DNA from: DASWZN01 sp036404435
Lineage (GTDB): Bacteria > Acidobacteriota > Terriglobia > Bryobacterales > Bryobacteraceae
Direction: 5' to 3'
DNA length: 64,000 nt
Assembly: GCA_036404435.1 (NCBI GenBank)
Contig: DASWZN010000039.1
Span: 286,147-350,146, forward strand
Below are positions 59,979-64,000 of the stretch, piece after piece; the first letter of the stretch is position 1; each line of letters starts with the position of its first letter. Under the pieces are notes generated by a model. The model was not told where the DNA came from. It saw nothing but the letters and a program-made list of their open reading frames with translations, and searched no databases. A program made the position numbers and the translations under genes.

Positions 59979-60140
59979 AACCGAGAACTCCTTGCCACCG
60001 CGCTCGCTCGCGGTGGCGGCACGAATGGAGGCACCAAGCCACGCTGGTTGGCGATCTCCAAGATGGTTTTGAACTCGAACCCAGATAAGCGGCCGAGTGC
60101 CTGAACCGGGACCTGATGCGCTGGCTCCCGATTCAAGGTC

Positions 60141-60170
60141 ATTATACACCGACTTGCGTGTTTTAAACAC
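60141..60170 (-). promoter_or_regulatory. Promoter region of the TonB-type gene, with a nearby dyad
   Basis: On the minus strand TATAAT lies at 60141-60146, about 160 bases before the ATG. Overlapping where a -35 should be is the perfect dyad GTGTTT-T-AAACAC (60158-60170), a possible operator. Confidence 0.4.
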
Positions 60171-60851
60171 TTTTGCGAGTTTTATTCTCTGGATTTTAGG
60201 AGAATATACGAGAAAGTCATGTCGCATTTGGGGGAGTGCCACTGGGGCCTGCGGCACGCCAAAGAGGAGAAGCACGCTGCCGCTTGCGGGGATCTGGCCG
60301 GCAAGGCGGCGCCGCGCGCCAGCCGTCAGGCATTCGCATCCAAGGGCGTCCGCGTTTTGGCGCGCGCTTCCGCGAGCAGGAGTCTCGCCGCGGCGAAGCG
60401 CAAGCCGCTAATGCGCCAGCGTCACCCGCCACGGTGCTTTTTGGACCGGCCGGCGCGGTCACATCCGGTGCGCCGCGGCGCGAGCAGCTCTTGGGGAACG
60501 TGATGACCTTGCGTAGCCAAGGCTCGGGCTCCTGGGCGCTGCAGCCGCCCCGGAGCCTTTCTCCAGACCGTTTCCGCACCCGTTCCTAAGCCTCCCGTGG
60601 AGCTCCTCCCCCCACGCCCACCACGTGCACGGTTCGGAAGTAGGTGTCATAGCTGGATTCGCCGCGAAACTCGCCGCCGCCCGGCTCATGGACACCACCT
60701 GGGCGAAACGACTTCAACTAGCGCCCGCGACTTGCCGGCGGCCTTCACCTATGCCGGGCCAGGATACACCGACCGCGTCTCTTGACCTGTTTGGACTCAA
60801 TTAGGCTGCGTTTACGGGAAACCTCCGAAGAATTCGGGCCGTCCACTGCCC
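60171..60851. other. Decayed stretch without a supported gene
   Basis: About 680 bases with several competing short frames and no recognisable family. The longest minus-strand piece with protein-like character is a 43-codon frame at 60586-60717 (ending HVVGVGGGAPREA), possibly a gene remnant. The rest looks like GC-rich spacer DNA. Confidence 0.5.
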
Positions 60852-61052
60852 CTAGTGGGTCAGCCGGGGTAGGCCCGGATCACACCCCGGCGCTTCTTGC
60901 CCTGTCGAAAGTACTCCTGCTGACACCGTCTTTACCCAACCGTAGATCTCCTCCCGGCTCTGGTCGGCAAACTCGATCGACTGGCTGGCTTCCAGAAACG
61001 CGCCGATCGCTTCCGGCTGCAAAGATTCCGCCTTCCGGATCCGAATTCGCAT
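60852..61052 (-). pseudogene. N-terminal remnant of an insertion-sequence integrase/transposase
   Basis: The minus-strand frame MRIRIRKAESLQPEAIGAF then ASQSIEFADQSREEIYGWV matches the opening of DDE-integrase proteins common in Solibacter-type genomes. After that point the family sequence continues in another frame (QQEYFRQGKKRRGVIRAY), so one frameshift has occurred. It breaks off soon after, and the catalytic domain is missing. It lies about 150 bases from the tRNA gene. Confidence 0.65.
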
Positions 61053-61201
61053 TCCCCCACAGGCTGCCGCAACCGGGGCCGCCCGCGCACGTTCTGAGGA
61101 TCACCTTGTATTGGAAGCCGGCTCCGGATCATCTTGTATCTGGACAAGTACTCCAGAGCGCGCGCCCGCAGACGTGTTGTACAATTTGAGTTCAACCCCT
61201 C

Positions 61202-61278
61202 GGGCGCGTAGCTCAGTTGGTTAGAGCGCCTGCTTCACACGCAGGAGGTCACAGGTTCGAGTCCTGTCGCGCCCACCA
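61202..61278 (+). tRNA. tRNA-Val (anticodon CAC)
   Basis: A 77-base cloverleaf: acceptor arms GGGCGCG (61202-61208) and CGCGCCC (61268-61274), D-arm with AGCTCAGTTGGTTAGAGC, anticodon stem CCTGC/GCAGG around loop TTCACAC (anticodon CAC at 61236-61238), T-loop GGTTCGAGTCC and an encoded 3' CCA. It reads GTG codons. A TACAAT -10-like element lies at 61180-61185. Confidence 0.97.
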
Positions 61279-61385
61279 TTCAAAACAAAAGCCTTATGTG
61301 CGCACGGGCAGTGTCCTCCTTGGGTTTTCAGCCAGTTAGGACTTGACGGAACTGAAACAATCGCTGTGTATACCGGCACACATGA

Positions 61386-61676
61386 AGCCTCATCGCCAGT
61401 GCCTGCCGGTTCGGCTCCGGTCGCTCCTCGCTCTACCTCACGATGCACTCCGGAGGTGGGAGCCAGTTCGACGCGTAAGCGACCCAGGCACGGCAGGAGT
61501 TCCCCGACGCTAAGCCGGTGCCGGGCGTGGGCTCGAACGCAATCTTCTTCGGATTCAATCTGGCGGTGCAGTATAAGCGCGACCTATTCGTTATCCAGAT
61601 GATGCTGGGGAATTCCATTCCCGAGAAGATCGCGCTGTCGAAGTCCATCGCGTTAGGAGTGATGTCCCACCTGTGA
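61386..61676 (+). pseudogene. 3' remnant of a gene with an internal stop
   Basis: A frame reading RFGSGRSSLYLTMHSGGGSQ, then an in-frame TAA (61476-61478), continues as EFPDAKPVPGVGSNAIFFGF and QMMLGNSIPEKIALSKSIAL to TGA at 61674-61676. The coding quality either side of the TAA suggests a real protein end, beta-rich and perhaps an outer-membrane or secreted protein, that has decayed. The 5' part is missing. Confidence 0.5.
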
Positions 61677-61784
61677 CGCTGGTCGACGATTTCATCGCCG
61701 CGGGCGATGGCTCTGCGAAGTGTGGCGAGATCGGCCTTGGCCGCCAGTGGCCTGCCGACGTGACGGTCTGCCATGCTGGAAGAA

Positions 61785-63578
<1,794 letters not shown>

Positions 63579-63910
63579 AATACCGCTCCCTGACGGTCGC
63601 GGCTCGGTGCTCGAGCGGGGGCGCCAGCGCCGAACCGCGCGAGCATATTCTCATTGAAGGATGAGCCTGAACGGAGGTAGGTCGGCCGGCAGGCTGGGTC
63701 CTTTCGTTTTGAGTTCAGAGAGAGAAGGAGGAACCGTCGTCGGCGCTGTGGGAATGTGGGAAACGCGAAGCGTTTTCCAAGGGCGGTGGGCAGCGGTGGA
63801 AAACCGGCGCGAAGCGCTCAGCGCGTTAGCGATGACGGTTTTCCAGGGCTGTCCACGGACCGCCATTTCCACAGCGCTCCGAGTTTCCCGCCGAGCAAGT
63901 CGCGAACGAA
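63579..63910. other. Intergenic stretch without a supported gene
   Basis: About 330 bases. Competing short frames in both strands show no recognisable family; a 73-codon minus-strand frame (63651-63872) has no ribosome-binding site. No clear promoter or terminator was identified. Confidence 0.5.
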
Positions 63911-64000
63911 TCAGGCGCTCCTCTTGCCGATGTGGGCCATCAGTTGGCGCTTGGCGCGTTGCATCTCCAGGGCGGCCTCGGTGTCGGATTGAGCGTAGGC
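63911..64000 (-). CDS. C-terminal end of an unidentified protein, 5' part beyond the window
   Basis: The last 29 codons, ending in AALEMQRAKRQLMAHIGKRSA then TGA (complement of 63911-63913), read cleanly with normal coding character. The segment is a charged helix with no diagnostic motif, so the family cannot be named. Confidence 0.5.
   Translation of the reverse strand, partial: AYAQSDTEAALEMQRAKRQLMAHIGKRSA

Noticed and set aside
60600..60660. Possible group II intron domain V near CACGGTTCGG
   Set aside because: The short 3' motif looks similar, but the opposite strand of the required stem does not pair and no intron reverse transcriptase is present.
61221..61448. A minus-strand frame ending RTRTCDLLRVKQAL
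   Set aside because: It is the well-known artefact of reading the antisense of a tRNA gene (here tRNA-Val) as protein.

Overview
The window looks like chromosomal DNA of an Acidobacteriota bacterium, most likely of the Bryobacterales/Solibacter type. The reasons are the uniformly high GC coding style, an Oar-like TonB-dependent receptor with an N-terminal carboxypeptidase-regulatory-like domain, a BlaI plus M56-peptidase pair, several TonB C-terminal-domain proteins, and very large NHL-repeat proteins. This is inferred from gene families; no marker gene (rRNA, ribosomal protein) is present.

Layout. 1-2.6 kb: 3' end of a probable S41 protease, a TonB-type protein, and an mdh-SET-domain pair. 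2.6-11.2 kb: a complete phosphate-response locus, phoB-phoR, an outer-membrane porin, pstSCAB and phoU. Two matching Pho-box-like direct repeats precede the porin and pstS. 11.2-15.8 kb: an octaheme cytochrome c and a single 1306-residue polypeptide fusing topoisomerase III to RecQ helicase. The junction of that fusion is encoded by a dispersed palindromic element. 15.8-22.5 kb: a duplicated hydrolase remnant, a membrane protein, an alpha/beta hydrolase, a possible small RNA, an MFS transporter, a secreted protein, a PBP4-type carboxypeptidase and a GT87-type membrane protein. 22.5-26.6 kb and 38.2-50.0 kb: four paralogous, roughly 1270-1290-residue secreted NHL proteins plus one degraded tail of a fifth. 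Between them, 26.5-38.1 kb: two APC permeases, a mazEF-type toxin-antitoxin pair, a lipoprotein, tldD/tldE, a BlaI/M56 regulatory pair and a DHA2 exporter. 50.2-60 kb: glutamate dehydrogenase, the Oar-like receptor, an sdhCAB operon and another TonB-type protein. 60-64 kb: a decayed stretch with an insertion-sequence remnant, tRNA-Val(CAC), a broken gene, an ABC-F ATPase and the end of a further gene.

How the genes work together. PhoR/PhoB would sense phosphate limitation and switch on the porin (outer membrane entry), PstS (capture) and PstCAB (import), with PhoU closing the loop. The Sdh complex and malate dehydrogenase belong to the TCA cycle. The four NHL proteins share one architecture: signal peptide, about a dozen NHL blades, a DUF11-like domain, an Fn3-like domain, then three copies of a roughly 110-residue tail domain ending in a V-I-L-D-I-N-G-Y-F-type motif. 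They look like a family of displayed surface or adhesion proteins that expands, recombines and decays within this region. The strongest candidates for new biology are the TopoIII-RecQ fusion and the NHL family. No CRISPR array, prophage or intact insertion sequence was seen.
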